A stretch of 64,000 nt of DNA from Crocinitomicaceae bacterium (GTDB taxonomy: Bacteria > Bacteroidota > Bacteroidia > Flavobacteriales_D > Crocinitomicaceae), in assembly GCA_022447665.1 (NCBI GenBank), contig JAKVAQ010000016.1:1-64000 (forward strand), written 5' to 3'. The notes under the pieces are model-generated. The model had not been told where the DNA came from and made no database searches. It saw only the letters and a program-made list of their open reading frames with translations. The position numbers and the translations under genes were made by a program. Shown piece after piece: positions 53,467-62,803 of the stretch. The first letter of the stretch is position 1; each line of letters opens with the position of its first letter.

Positions 53467-54177
53467 TTATTCCTTGATCAACTTATCATCTATTGCAACC
53501 TTACGAATACCTATGAAGAAATAAGTAATAGCAGCAGCCATTAAAATATGGGCAAAGTCGTTCTTATCAAACCATTGATGAAGGTTAATCTTAAATAGAT
53601 AAAGTAAAGCAGATGGAGATAAAATAATTACCCCCCAAACAATATACTTGTAGTTAGGATTAATTCTTTTGGCCAAGTAATTACCAAGGACCCCTGAACT
53701 TAAAACAACACCTACAATTGTGTTTATCGCCACGGGTAAAAATGCTAATCTATTATTTTTTGAAACATCCATTGTAAGAATTATGGCAGTGATGGTTGCA
53801 ACAACTATAATTAACTTTACTAAGGCAATTTTATTGACCTTCTTCCGCCAAGTTTCTGATGGATGTGCGGCGATCATACCTTTTTCCATGAAATAAATAG
53901 ACACTGGCCCCATGAACCAGGTAAATAACTTTCCGTAAAAATCCCAATAGTTATAGAACGCATGTGCAAAACCACCTGCAAAAGCTCCCAAACCGAAATA
54001 TAAAAAGAATCTCATCCAATTCTTATAGAACGGATGATCTATAGAAAACTTAAATAAACGGTAAGCAAAATAAATAGATAGAATTCCAACAATAGAATCG
54101 GTTACTAAAGCCATAGGCTCCAAACAATCAAACCCAAATAATTTGAATTTGATTTTCTCAAAATCTGCACCTATCAT
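53467..54177 (-). CDS. Multi-pass membrane protein of unknown function
   Basis: A 236-residue protein with about seven hydrophobic helices. Conserved-looking polar residues are in GGFAHAFYNYWDF and DKNDFAHILMAAAITYFF, with His and Asp that could bind a metal; this loosely recalls the alkaline ceramidase/PAQR type of membrane hydrolase, but I cannot confirm it. It begins three bases after accA ends, so both are likely one transcript. A role tied to lipid metabolism is only an inference. Confidence 0.6.
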   Translation of the reverse strand: MIGADFEKIKFKLFGFDCLEPMALVTDSIVGILSIYFAYRLFKFSIDHPFYKNWMRFFLYFGLGAFAGGFAHAFYNYWDFYGKLFTWFMGPVSIYFMEKGMIAAHPSETWRKKVNKIALVKLIIVVATITAIILTMDVSKNNRLAFLPVAINTIVGVVLSSGVLGNYLAKRINPNYKYIVWGVIILSPSALLYLFKINLHQWFDKNDFAHILMAAAITYFFIGIRKVAIDDKLIKE

Positions 54178-54180
54178 CTA

Positions 54181-55140
54181 CTATCTTCCCTTGTAGACTC
54201 CCATATCACAGAACTTGTCAATTCTTTTTGAAACAAGTTTTGAAGCCTCTACTTTTTGGTATTTCGTTATGTTCTTTTGGATGCATGCCTTCACATTCGC
54301 AAAAACTTCTTCACGATTTCTATGTGCACCTCCAAGTGGCTCTTTAACTATCTCGTCAATAATTTTTAGAGCCTTCATATCAGAAGAAGTTAAATTTAAT
54401 TGCTCAGCAGCTTTCTCCTTGAAATCCCAGCTTCTCCATAAAATAGTAGAACAGTTTTCTGGTGAGATCACAGAATACCATGAGTTCTCAAGCATTACTA
54501 CTTGATCTCCAACACCGATACCTAAAGCCCCACCAGAAGCACCTTCACCTATGATGATACAGATGATTGGCACCTTAATATTCATCATTTCATAGATATT
54601 ACGAGCAATAGCCTCACCCTGTCCTCTTTCTTCAGCCTCTAGTCCTGGAAAAGCACCAGGTGTGTCAATCAAAGTAACAATTGGCTTATTGAATTTCTCC
54701 GCTAACTTGAATAAACGAAGAGCTTTTCTGTACCCTTCAGGATTTGGCATCCCAAAGTTTCTGTATTGACGTTGTTTAGTGTTTACACCTTTTTGTTGAC
54801 CAACAAACATTACCGTTTGTCCATCTATCATACCAAAACCACCAATCATTGCCTTGTCATCCTTAACATTTCTGTCACCATGTAACTCAATAAATGTCCC
54901 ATCAGTAATGTGATTGATATAATCTAACGAGTATGGTCTTTCAGGATGACGCGATAACTGAACTCTTTGCCAAGGCGTGAGTTCAGAGTATATTCCTTTG
55001 ATCGTGGTTTTTAATTTCTTTTCAAGTTCTTTAACTGTTTTGGAAGTATCTACTCCACTATTCTCTTCTATCTCCTGCGCTTTTTTTACTTCCTCATCTA
55101 TTGCCTCAATTGGCTTTTCAAAATCTAAATATGTAGGCAT
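54181..55140 (-). CDS. accA: Acetyl-CoA carboxylase carboxyltransferase subunit alpha
   Basis: A 319-residue protein of usual length. With AccD it transfers the carboxyl group from carboxybiotin to acetyl-CoA to make malonyl-CoA, the first step of fatty-acid synthesis. Family marks are [60 protein letters not shown] and [14 protein letters not shown] membrane-protein gene follows directly. A TAnnTTTG-like box lies just upstream. Confidence 0.97.
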   Translation of the reverse strand: MPTYLDFEKPIEAIDEEVKKAQEIEENSGVDTSKTVKELEKKLKTTIKGIYSELTPWQRVQLSRHPERPYSLDYINHITDGTFIELHGDRNVKDDKAMIGGFGMIDGQTVMFVGQQKGVNTKQRQYRNFGMPNPEGYRKALRLFKLAEKFNKPIVTLIDTPGAFPGLEAEERGQGEAIARNIYEMMNIKVPIICIIIGEGASGGALGIGVGDQVVMLENSWYSVISPENCSTILWRSWDFKEKAAEQLNLTSSDMKALKIIDEIVKEPLGGAHRNREEVFANVKACIQKNITKYQKVEASKLVSKRIDKFCDMGVYKGR

Positions 55141-55162
55141 AATTCTTTATTGAATAGAGCAA

Positions 55163-55170
55163 CAAAGTTA
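55163..55170 (-). promoter_or_regulatory. Putative -7 box before accA
   Basis: TAACTTTG on the minus strand fits TAnnTTTG and ends 22 bases before the accA ATG. No clear -33 TTG. Confidence 0.4.
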
Positions 55171-55273
55171 GTACTTTTTTATTCTTCGAAAGCATAAGTT
55201 ATATTCAGCTAATATTTAATAAGTTCTTAAGAATTGAACCTGCTCAGGGCATTAATTATTAGTTTCGTAATGC

Positions 55274-56068
55274 ATGATCTTTTATCCAAATTGTAAAATT
55301 AATATTGGTCTTGATGTTCTTGAAAAACGGGAAGACGGATTCCATAACCTGAAGAGTGTTTTTTACCCTATTCCCTTAAAGGACATACTTGAAATTGTTA
55401 AGTCAGATGATTTTAATATTTCATTTTCGGGAAGGAAAATTAATGGAGATTTTAAGGACAACCTGATATACAAAGCCTTTGAACTTATGCAAATCCAATA
55501 TGGTATTGGAAACATCTCAATTCACCTTCATAAGCAAATTCCAATGGGAGCAGGATTAGGTGGTGGTTCCGCTGATGCTGCTTTTGCATTAATGGGGATC
55601 AATGAAATATACCATTTAAACCTCTCCAACCAGGAACTTATGAAATTGGCTTCAGAACTAGGATCGGATTGTCCCTTTTTTATTTTTAACACACCATGTT
55701 ATGTCACCGGCAGAGGTGAAATTATTGAACCTATTGATATGGATCTTTCTAATTATTGGATTAAGATCATACATCCGAACATTAACATTTCAACGAAAGA
55801 AGCTTTTCAAGGGATTCATGCGAAGGACCAAGGATTTAATTTAAAGAGCGAAATTCAATACCCTGTAAATCAATGGTCAAAAATTAAGAATGATTTTGAG
55901 GAGACTATTTTTCCTAGACACTCTTCAATAAAAGACATAAAAGAAGACTTAATTAAGCAAGGAGCAATTTATGCTTCTATGACTGGAACTGGCTCTAGTG
56001 TGTATGGCCTTTTTTCAGAGCAGCCTAAAAAAACTTCAAATTCATTTGAATTCATACACCAACTATGA
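55274..56068 (+). CDS. ispE: 4-diphosphocytidyl-2-C-methyl-D-erythritol kinase
   Basis: A 264-residue GHMP kinase. It phosphorylates CDP-methylerythritol in the MEP pathway of isoprenoid synthesis. The start FYPNCKINIGLDVLEKREDG, the ATP loop PMGAGLGGGSADAAF, SELGSDCPFFI and the late MTGTGSSVYGLF are all family marks. It overlaps the AlkC-like gene by four bases (ATGA), so they are translated together. Confidence 0.95.
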   Translation: MIFYPNCKINIGLDVLEKREDGFHNLKSVFYPIPLKDILEIVKSDDFNISFSGRKINGDFKDNLIYKAFELMQIQYGIGNISIHLHKQIPMGAGLGGGSADAAFALMGINEIYHLNLSNQELMKLASELGSDCPFFIFNTPCYVTGRGEIIEPIDMDLSNYWIKIIHPNINISTKEAFQGIHAKDQGFNLKSEIQYPVNQWSKIKNDFEETIFPRHSSIKDIKEDLIKQGAIYASMTGTGSSVYGLFSEQPKKTSNSFEFIHQL

Positions 56069-57141
56069 CGACATTACTAAAGGACTCGTACAATAAAGAA
56101 TTGATTCAATCTATAGGAGAAAGACTAAAATCTGAATGGAGTAAATTCAACAAAAAAGAGTTTTTGAAATCGACCTATACCAACGAATTTTTGACGTTAG
56201 AATTAAAAGATCGGATGCGGTGGATTGCAAAAAAAATGAATGACTCCCTTCCCATTCCATATAAACAACAAATTGAGTTCATTAAACCTCTCGCTCCACA
56301 CTATCCAGCATTGCAGGGTATAATATTTCCAGAATTTGTGCACACATTCGGCTTAGAAGACCCCACAACTTCTATTGAAGCATTAGAATATTTAACTCAA
56401 TATTCCACAGGAGAGTTTGCCATAAGACCTTTCTTGATCAAGTACCCTAAAACCATAGATACAATGGTGGAATGGAGTAAACACAAAAACTTTCATGTGA
56501 GAAGACTAGCGAGTGAAGGAACACGACCACTACTACCCTGGGCGCCCAAACTACCAGAGTACATAAAGGACCCTACTCCTATTTTACCCATTCTAGAAAA
56601 TTTAAAAAATGATCCTGAAGACTACGTATACCGAAGCGTAGCGAACAACTTAAATGATATTTCAAAGGATCACCCAGAGCTTGCTTTAAATATTGCTGAA
56701 AAATGGATTGGAAGCAGTGATAGCGCAAATTGGGCGGCTAAACACGGTATGCGTACTTTATTGAAAAAAGGCCATCCAGACGCTATGAAATTGTTCGGTT
56801 TTGGTGACATATCAGCTATTCAAGTGCAAGACTTCAATCTAGAAAACCACAAAATTAAAATTGGAGAATTCACGCGGTTAAATATAAAACTTCTGAACTC
56901 CGGAAAATCATCAAAATTCCGAATAGAATACATGATTCATTACTTAAAAAAGAACGGAAAGCACAATACAAAAGTCTTCCAAATAGCAGAGAAGCAAATC
57001 AAGCCCAATGAGAAAGTGGACTATTCAAAAAAGCTAGATTTCAAGGATTTATCTACTAGAAAACATTATGCTGGTCAACATTTTGTTTCGTTATCAATTA
57101 ATGGTAATAGACTTAATAAATTAGAATTTGAATTAGTGTAA
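56065..57141 (+). CDS. AlkC-type DNA alkylation repair protein with C-terminal Ig-like domain
   Basis: A 358-residue protein. HEAT-like helical repeats (about 1-235) include GEFAIRPFLIKYPKTID, HVRRLASEGTRPLLPWAPKL and YVYRSVANNLNDISKDHPEL, which match AlkC glycosylases. A beta-rich Ig-like domain (about 250-358) includes RIEYMIHYLKKNGKHNTKVF. AlkC removes alkylated bases such as 3-methyladenine and 3-methylcytosine from DNA; the Ig domain helps in DNA binding in known members. It overlaps ispE by ATGA and abuts the M23-like gene. Confidence 0.9.
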   Translation: MTTLLKDSYNKELIQSIGERLKSEWSKFNKKEFLKSTYTNEFLTLELKDRMRWIAKKMNDSLPIPYKQQIEFIKPLAPHYPALQGIIFPEFVHTFGLEDPTTSIEALEYLTQYSTGEFAIRPFLIKYPKTIDTMVEWSKHKNFHVRRLASEGTRPLLPWAPKLPEYIKDPTPILPILENLKNDPEDYVYRSVANNLNDISKDHPELALNIAEKWIGSSDSANWAAKHGMRTLLKKGHPDAMKLFGFGDISAIQVQDFNLENHKIKIGEFTRLNIKLLNSGKSSKFRIEYMIHYLKKNGKHNTKVFQIAEKQIKPNEKVDYSKKLDFKDLSTRKHYAGQHFVSLSINGNRLNKLEFELV

Positions 57142-57774
57142 ATGTTATCACCGATCTTCTCACAACCCTTAAACAAGTCAAACACTATAGAAATTGATTT
57201 GAGTACTAGCAGCCCTTTGCTAAAAGGACTTAACTTCAATTTAAATGGTCTTGAAGATGAAATTAGCGCATTTATTGATGCGAATAATGTTGAATTTGCG
57301 ATAGGAGGTTATCTAGAGAAAAGAAACCTCTATAAACGTTTCAACCAATTCAATGAAGACAATAGAGACAATCACTTGGGAATTGACATTTGGAGTAAGA
57401 AACAAGAAAAACTGTATGCGCCAATTGATGCCGAAGTTGTGGTTTCATTCTGGCACGAAATCCCAGGAGATTATGGAGGTGTAATTATTCTAAAGCATCT
57501 TCACGAAAATATGACCGTTCATTCCCTGTATGGCCATTTAGACAATCATTCAATTAAAGAAAATCCTTTAGGTAAAAAGATAAAACAAGGAGAAATATTT
57601 GCACGCTTAGGAGAATTCAATGAAAATGGAAACTGGCCTATCCACCTGCACTTCCAGTTGATATTTAAAGAAGAAATTTCAGGAAACAATTTTCCAGGCG
57701 TATGCTCTGATGATGAAATTGAAAAATACAAGAACTTATGCCCTAATCCAATTGAATGGCTTATTCATAGCTAG
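57142..57774 (+). CDS. M23/LytM-family metallopeptidase without an export signal
   Basis: A 210-residue protein starting directly after the AlkC-like stop (TAAATG). The M23 zinc motif HxxxD is in NHLGIDIWSKK, and the second motif HxH is in WPIHLHFQL. LytM-type proteins usually cut peptidoglycan peptides, but no signal peptide or membrane helix is visible here, so a cytoplasmic or otherwise exported form must be considered. The context with ispE and an AlkC-like gene gives no clear role. The 3' end overlaps a convergent lipoprotein gene by 14 bases. Confidence 0.82.
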   Translation: MLSPIFSQPLNKSNTIEIDLSTSSPLLKGLNFNLNGLEDEISAFIDANNVEFAIGGYLEKRNLYKRFNQFNEDNRDNHLGIDIWSKKQEKLYAPIDAEVVVSFWHEIPGDYGGVIILKHLHENMTVHSLYGHLDNHSIKENPLGKKIKQGEIFARLGEFNENGNWPIHLHFQLIFKEEISGNNFPGVCSDDEIEKYKNLCPNPIEWLIHS

Positions 57775-58600
57775 GGTACAAACCTCTTAGTCCCATATCA
57801 ACAACCGTTTCTCCAGCTGCTGGCTCGAATTTACCGTCAGCAAAATCATCTTCCCATTCAAAGCTTTGATTTGTCGACAACGTTAAGGTGACTACAATGT
57901 CTTCAGTTTCATTTCCAGTTATAACAAGAGGTGTTTTAAACTCTCCAGTTACCACACAAGATCCTGGAGGCACTGGAGAAGTGTCTGACAAAGGATTAGG
58001 TACTGTTGTTCCTGGCGCCTGACCATTCGAAATAATACCTAATGCTTCAAATGCCCAGTAACCTTGTAACTTATTAGCATTTACTGTTTCAGAAACAATT
58101 CCAACCACATGATCTTGTATATAAGTATTGAAACCTACAAAAGAGGTTAAAGTACCTTCATAATCAACTGATCCATTCTTAAACGTTATGTCGTAATTCT
58201 GATATGTAAGCGAGGCTCTTACCCATTCATAAGTACCTGGCGTAACCTCAGATAAAGGAGTACGGTACAAAACCTCATTATTCTGGACTATTTTCGCTTG
58301 ATTGAAATCAACGGCATTAGCACCGCCTTCGGTAGTTTCAAGTCCCTTGTAAATAATTTCTCCGCTCCCAAGCGCTGTCAATCCATTTGGAGCAAACTCT
58401 ATATAATGTGCGCTCATAGAGTTAAAGGAAGGAGACTGCGCAGCATGCCCTGCAGGAATATCAGTTGGGTTACCAAAATTGTCTAAACGTGGTTTAGAAT
58501 CATCAAAAGCAATTTTGATCACTAACTCAGGATCATTTTGATTCTTCTCACACGCAAACAATACTGCTGATGCTACTAAAATCATTACAGCTCTTTTCAT
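57761..58600 (-). CDS. Lipoprotein of unknown function
   Basis: A 279-residue protein with signal peptide and lipobox LFAC (Cys at about 17), anchored to a membrane. The mature part is beta-rich, with segments HYIEFAPNGLTALGSGEIIY and TPGTYEWVRASLTYQNYDIT. It resembles uncharacterised Bacteroidota lipoproteins. I do not recognise a named family. It overlaps the convergent M23-like gene at its 3' end. Confidence 0.7.
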   Translation of the reverse strand: MKRAVMILVASAVLFACEKNQNDPELVIKIAFDDSKPRLDNFGNPTDIPAGHAAQSPSFNSMSAHYIEFAPNGLTALGSGEIIYKGLETTEGGANAVDFNQAKIVQNNEVLYRTPLSEVTPGTYEWVRASLTYQNYDITFKNGSVDYEGTLTSFVGFNTYIQDHVVGIVSETVNANKLQGYWAFEALGIISNGQAPGTTVPNPLSDTSPVPPGSCVVTGEFKTPLVITGNETEDIVVTLTLSTNQSFEWEDDFADGKFEPAAGETVVDMGLRGLYPSYE

Positions 58601-58661
58601 TTCAACACTTTTTAGTCCATTGTACTAACCAAAGATATGGAATTGTTCCCTTTCAACATAA

Positions 58662-58696
58662 TTGACCATCTTAATAAAACATTATTGATAAATTTG
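58662..58696 (+). promoter_or_regulatory. Putative promoter of the tricorn-like gene
   Basis: TTG (58662-58664), 24 bases and TAAATTTG (58689-58696) approach the Bacteroidota promoter pattern, with spacing one base longer than the usual upper limit. The ATG at 58713 follows 16 bases later. Confidence 0.4.
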
Positions 58697-58712
58697 AAAC
58701 AAACTCACTTTT

Positions 58713-61700
58713 ATGAAATATCTACTGTCTGCAGTTAGTATAATCTTTAGTTTAAACGCCTTCGGAACCTCATGGATGAGATACCCTTCTATATCACCTG
58801 ATGGGGCTAAAATTGTTTTTTCGTACCAAGGCGATTTATTTATTGTAAACGCTCAAGGAGGTAATGCGTTACAACTTACTTCACATGCAGCTTACGACTA
58901 TATGCCAATTTGGTCTAATGATGGATCGAAAATCGCTTTCGCTTCAAATAGACATGGAAACAATGATATATTCATAATTGCAGCTGAGGGAGGCACTCCT
59001 ACTCGATTAACTTACCACTCAGCTGGTGATCTTCCATGTGATTTCTCTAACGATGATAAAACAATTATTTTCAAATCGTCTCGATTGGATCATCACAAGT
59101 CGGTCATGTATCCTTCTGGGGTATTATCGGAACTATATGAAGTTAGTGTTGAAGGCGGTAGAGAGAAACAAATAATGACTACCCCTGTTGAATACGCCCG
59201 ATATAGCGATGACGGTGAGTCAATTATCTACCACAACAGAAAAGGGTATGAAAATGAATGGAGAAAACACCATACTTCCTCTGTAACGAGAGATATATTC
59301 TCATATAATTTCAAAACAAAAACTTACACTCAATTAACAACTTCAAGTGTTGAGGACAGAAATGCCGTTTGGAATGGTAGTGATTATTACTTTCTTAGCG
59401 AAAAGTCAGGCTCATTTAATATTTGGAAAGGGTCTTCAAGTAACGCTTATGCAGAACAAATAACTACACACGAAAAACATCCTGTACGTTTCCTTTCAAT
59501 TGCTGATGATAAAACACTCTGTTATGGATTTGATGGAGACATATATCTAGTTAAGGACGGTGAATCATCAAAAGTGAATATTGAAATCAAAAAAGACAAA
59601 GCTATTAATGACAAAACTTTGCTCACCGTGAGTGGAATGCGCGACTATAGTGTATCTGCAGATGGAAAAGAGTTAGCGTTTATTTTTAGAGGTGAAGTTT
59701 TTGTTACTTCTGTTGACTATAAAACAACTAAACAAATCACTTTCACCGCAGGGCAAGAGCGTTCAGTTAGTTTTAGTCCAGATGGAAAATCTTTAGTATA
59801 CGCGGGAGAGAGAGATGGAAGCTGGAATATATATGAAGCAAAAAGAAAAAATGAAGATGAAAAATGCTTCTTTAACGCAACTTTAATTGAAGAAGAAGCA
59901 TTGGTAAAAAATCAGGAAGAGACATTCCAACCAAAATATTCTCCTGATGGAAAGGAAGTGGCATTCCTAAGTGATAGAACAACATTAAAAGTAGTGAACA
60001 GAGATTCTAAGAAAGTTAGAACTGTTCTAGATGGTAAATACAATTACTCTTATTCTGATGGAGACCAATATTTCACATGGTCACCAGACTCTAAATGGCT
60101 TCTTGTTCAGTTTTTTGAATTTGATAGATGGAGCACGGATGTAGGTTTAGTAAAAGCAACGGGAACCGAAAAACCAATTAACCTAACAGAAAGTGGGTAT
60201 TCACAAGGAGCCCCTAAGTTTGCAATGGATGGTGAAATGGTCTATTTCACCACGGATTACTGGGGTTATAGATCGCATGGTAGCTGGGGATCTCAACGTG
60301 ATGTCGCTGCGATATTCTTAACGGAAGATGCTTACCAAAAATTTAAGCTTACCAAAGAAGAATATGAGTTATGGAAAGAAATGGAAAGCGAGAGTAAGAA
60401 GGAAGAAAAAGAAGATGAGAGCAAAGGAAAAGACAAAGACAAGGATAAAAAAGATGATGAACTAGAAGTTGAGGAGTTAAAAATTGAGCTTGATGGTCTG
60501 GAAGACCGCATGGTAAGACTAACAATACACTCTTCTAGCCTATCCGATTATCTAGTAACGAATGACGGTTCTCAATTGCTTTATTTAACACGATTTGAAA
60601 AAGGCTTTAATCTATGGTCAACAGAATTTAGAGAAAAAACCACAAAGCAGGTAGCTAAATTGAACTCTTGGGGATCATCTCTTTACTTTGATAAAGGAGA
60701 GAACAACGTCTACGTATCCATTGCTGGAGGTGTTTCTAAAGTAGATATAAAATCAGGGGCTCCTACCCCAATTGCTTATTCTGCTAAAATGGAATTAGAT
60801 GAGAATGCTGAAAGAGCTTATATGTTCGAGCATGCTTGGCGCCAAGTACGTGAGAAGTTCTATGTTGAAGATTTACACGGAGTAGATTGGAACGGCTACA
60901 AAAAGGAATATGCACGTTACCTACCTTTTATTAACAATGGATGGGATTTTGCCGAAATGATGAGTGAATTGCTAGGTGAACTAAATGCTTCACACACTGG
61001 TGCTACCTACTATTCTTCGGATCCAAATGGTGATAACACCGCTACGTTTGGATGTTTCTTTGATCCTGAACATTCAAAAGATGGCTTAAAGATCATTGAA
61101 ATAATGGATAAGAGTCCGCTGAATTCAAAAACTGGAAAAATCAAGGAAGGAACGATTATTACCCATATAGATGGAGAGGAAATTCTGGCCAATGAGAACT
61201 ATTATCCTATGCTTAACAGAAAGGCAAATAAGTATGTTTTACTCTCATTTAAAGGCGAAAATGGTGATGAGTGGGACGAAAGAATTAAACTTATTAGTCG
61301 TGGAGAAGAAAACCAATTGTGCTATGAAAGATGGGTGAAAAATTGTGAGGAGACTGTAGAGAAAGAATCAAATGGCGAATTAGGGTATGTTCACATTCGT
61401 GGAATGAATTCAGGATCTTTCAGAAACCTTTTTGACAAGGCATTAGGTAAGCACAACACGAAGAAGGCGTTAATCGTTGACACTAGATTTAATGGTGGTG
61501 GCTGGCTTCACGATGATTTAGCTACTTTTTTAAGCGGAAAGGTTTATATGAATTTTGAACCAAGAGGCCAAGACAATATGGGAGGAGAACCCATTTGGAA
61601 ATGGCAAAAGCCTTCATGCGTTTTAATGAGTGAAAGCAACTATTCTGATGCGCACTTGTTTCCATATACATACAAGGCCTTAGGCATTGGTAAATTAATC

Positions 61701-61925
61701 GGAATGCCTGTTCCAGGCACTGGTACTGCTGTTTGGTGGGAATTTATGGTCGATGGAAAAACAAGATTTGGTATTCCTCAAATTGGCATGAGATCAGTTT
61801 CTGAAGGATTCTTAGTCGAAAATCATGATCTGGAACCAGACATCAAGGTAAACAATGATTACGAGCAATGCAGTAATGGAATTGATCAACAACTTCTTAA
61901 AGGCATTGAAGAGATGATGAAATAA
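58713..61925 (+). CDS. Tricorn-like S41 peptidase with propeller domains
   Basis: A 1070-residue protein with a signal peptide (about 1-18). WD40-like/PD40 propeller repeats come first (SISPDGAKIVFSYQGDLFIV, IAFASNRHGNNDIFI, FSPDGKSLVYAGERDG). A highly charged Lys/Glu/Asp linker at about 555-585, a second propeller part, a PDZ segment (about 790-860, IKEGTIITHIDGEEIL) and the S41 catalytic domain follow. The likely nucleophile Ser and following Asp are in SNYSDAHLFPYTYK, as in tricorn. It should break down peptides in the periplasm. The LRR lipoprotein gene overlaps it by one base. Confidence 0.92.
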   Translation: MKYLLSAVSIIFSLNAFGTSWMRYPSISPDGAKIVFSYQGDLFIVNAQGGNALQLTSHAAYDYMPIWSNDGSKIAFASNRHGNNDIFIIAAEGGTPTRLTYHSAGDLPCDFSNDDKTIIFKSSRLDHHKSVMYPSGVLSELYEVSVEGGREKQIMTTPVEYARYSDDGESIIYHNRKGYENEWRKHHTSSVTRDIFSYNFKTKTYTQLTTSSVEDRNAVWNGSDYYFLSEKSGSFNIWKGSSSNAYAEQITTHEKHPVRFLSIADDKTLCYGFDGDIYLVKDGESSKVNIEIKKDKAINDKTLLTVSGMRDYSVSADGKELAFIFRGEVFVTSVDYKTTKQITFTAGQERSVSFSPDGKSLVYAGERDGSWNIYEAKRKNEDEKCFFNATLIEEEALVKNQEETFQPKYSPDGKEVAFLSDRTTLKVVNRDSKKVRTVLDGKYNYSYSDGDQYFTWSPDSKWLLVQFFEFDRWSTDVGLVKATGTEKPINLTESGYSQGAPKFAMDGEMVYFTTDYWGYRSHGSWGSQRDVAAIFLTEDAYQKFKLTKEEYELWKEMESESKKEEKEDESKGKDKDKDKKDDELEVEELKIELDGLEDRMVRLTIHSSSLSDYLVTNDGSQLLYLTRFEKGFNLWSTEFREKTTKQVAKLNSWGSSLYFDKGENNVYVSIAGGVSKVDIKSGAPTPIAYSAKMELDENAERAYMFEHAWRQVREKFYVEDLHGVDWNGYKKEYARYLPFINNGWDFAEMMSELLGELNASHTGATYYSSDPNGDNTATFGCFFDPEHSKDGLKIIEIMDKSPLNSKTGKIKEGTIITHIDGEEILANENYYPMLNRKANKYVLLSFKGENGDEWDERIKLISRGEENQLCYERWVKNCEETVEKESNGELGYVHIRGMNSGSFRNLFDKALGKHNTKKALIVDTRFNGGGWLHDDLATFLSGKVYMNFEPRGQDNMGGEPIWKWQKPSCVLMSESNYSDAHLFPYTYKALGIGKLIGMPVPGTGTAVWWEFMVDGKTRFGIPQIGMRSVSEGFLVENHDLEPDIKVNNDYEQCSNGIDQQLLKGIEEMMK

Positions 61926-62668
61926 TGCGACTTTCTCTACTCATAATTTTGATTATTGCCCTATCTGGGTGTGGTCATTATAATTTAGAGAATAGAGCTA
62001 CAAAGTCAAGAGGAACTAAACTGGATTTATCTAGGAAGAAGCTAGATGAAATTCCTGAATGGATTTTTGAGCAAACACAAGTCAGAGAGTTAAATCTTCA
62101 CAGAAACAGGATCAAATCAATCCCTTCGGAAATAGGCAACTTAGTTAATCTTGAAAAGCTCACATTAAGCAGAAACGATATTGATTCTCTTCCTCCCGAG
62201 ATAGGAAAATTGAAGAAGCTTCGACGATTATCACTTAAAGCGAATAAGCTTATTTATATACCACCAGAAATTGGAGAATTGGAAAACTTGGAAGAACTCT
62301 GGCTTAACTTTAATCAACTTCAGAAATTACCAGATGAGATAACAGAGCTCAAGAAACTGACCCATATTTATTTGGACTACAACAACCTCTTAGAGTTACC
62401 AGAAAACATTGGAAACCTAACGGCATTGGTCCATTTAACGCTAAAACAAAACAGACTAAGTTATTTACCACCTAGTTTTTATACGCTAACCCAGCTTAAC
62501 TTTCTGAATGTTTCATATGCCGGAGCTTCCTTTACTTTAGATGAGGCTTTCTGTAAAATGAGAAATGTTGAAACTCTATATATTGATCAGGCTACTTTGA
62601 GCTTTAGCCCGCGCTGTATTCAAATCAGAGCTAATTCGAATTTTAGATTCACAATTTATGTAGAATAA
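61925..62668 (+). CDS. Leucine-rich-repeat lipoprotein
   Basis: A 247-residue protein with lipobox LSGC (Cys at about 17). About seven canonical LRR units follow (pattern LVNLEKLTLSRNDIDSLPPE), forming a solenoid typical of protein-binding surfaces. It overlaps the peptidase gene by one base (TAATG), so they are translated together and the LRR protein may bind or guide the peptidase; that is inference. A terminator follows. Confidence 0.88.
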   Translation: MRLSLLIILIIALSGCGHYNLENRATKSRGTKLDLSRKKLDEIPEWIFEQTQVRELNLHRNRIKSIPSEIGNLVNLEKLTLSRNDIDSLPPEIGKLKKLRRLSLKANKLIYIPPEIGELENLEELWLNFNQLQKLPDEITELKKLTHIYLDYNNLLELPENIGNLTALVHLTLKQNRLSYLPPSFYTLTQLNFLNVSYAGASFTLDEAFCKMRNVETLYIDQATLSFSPRCIQIRANSNFRFTIYVE

Positions 62669-62704
62669 AAAAAGAGTCCCCACTTTTCGGAAAGAACTCT
62701 TTTT
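62669..62704 (+). terminator. Rho-independent terminator after the LRR lipoprotein gene
   Basis: An AAAAAGAGT arm (about 62669-62677) pairs with ACTCTTTTT (62696-62704), with an 18-base loop that may form its own inner stem. T-run at the end. Confidence 0.7.
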
Positions 62705-62803
62705 ACAACCACATAAATAAATGCAAATTTCCAAGAATTTGCTACTCATATAACATATATACAATGAAAAAGTTACGAGGGATGCTTAGAAATTTAAAAA
62801 ATT

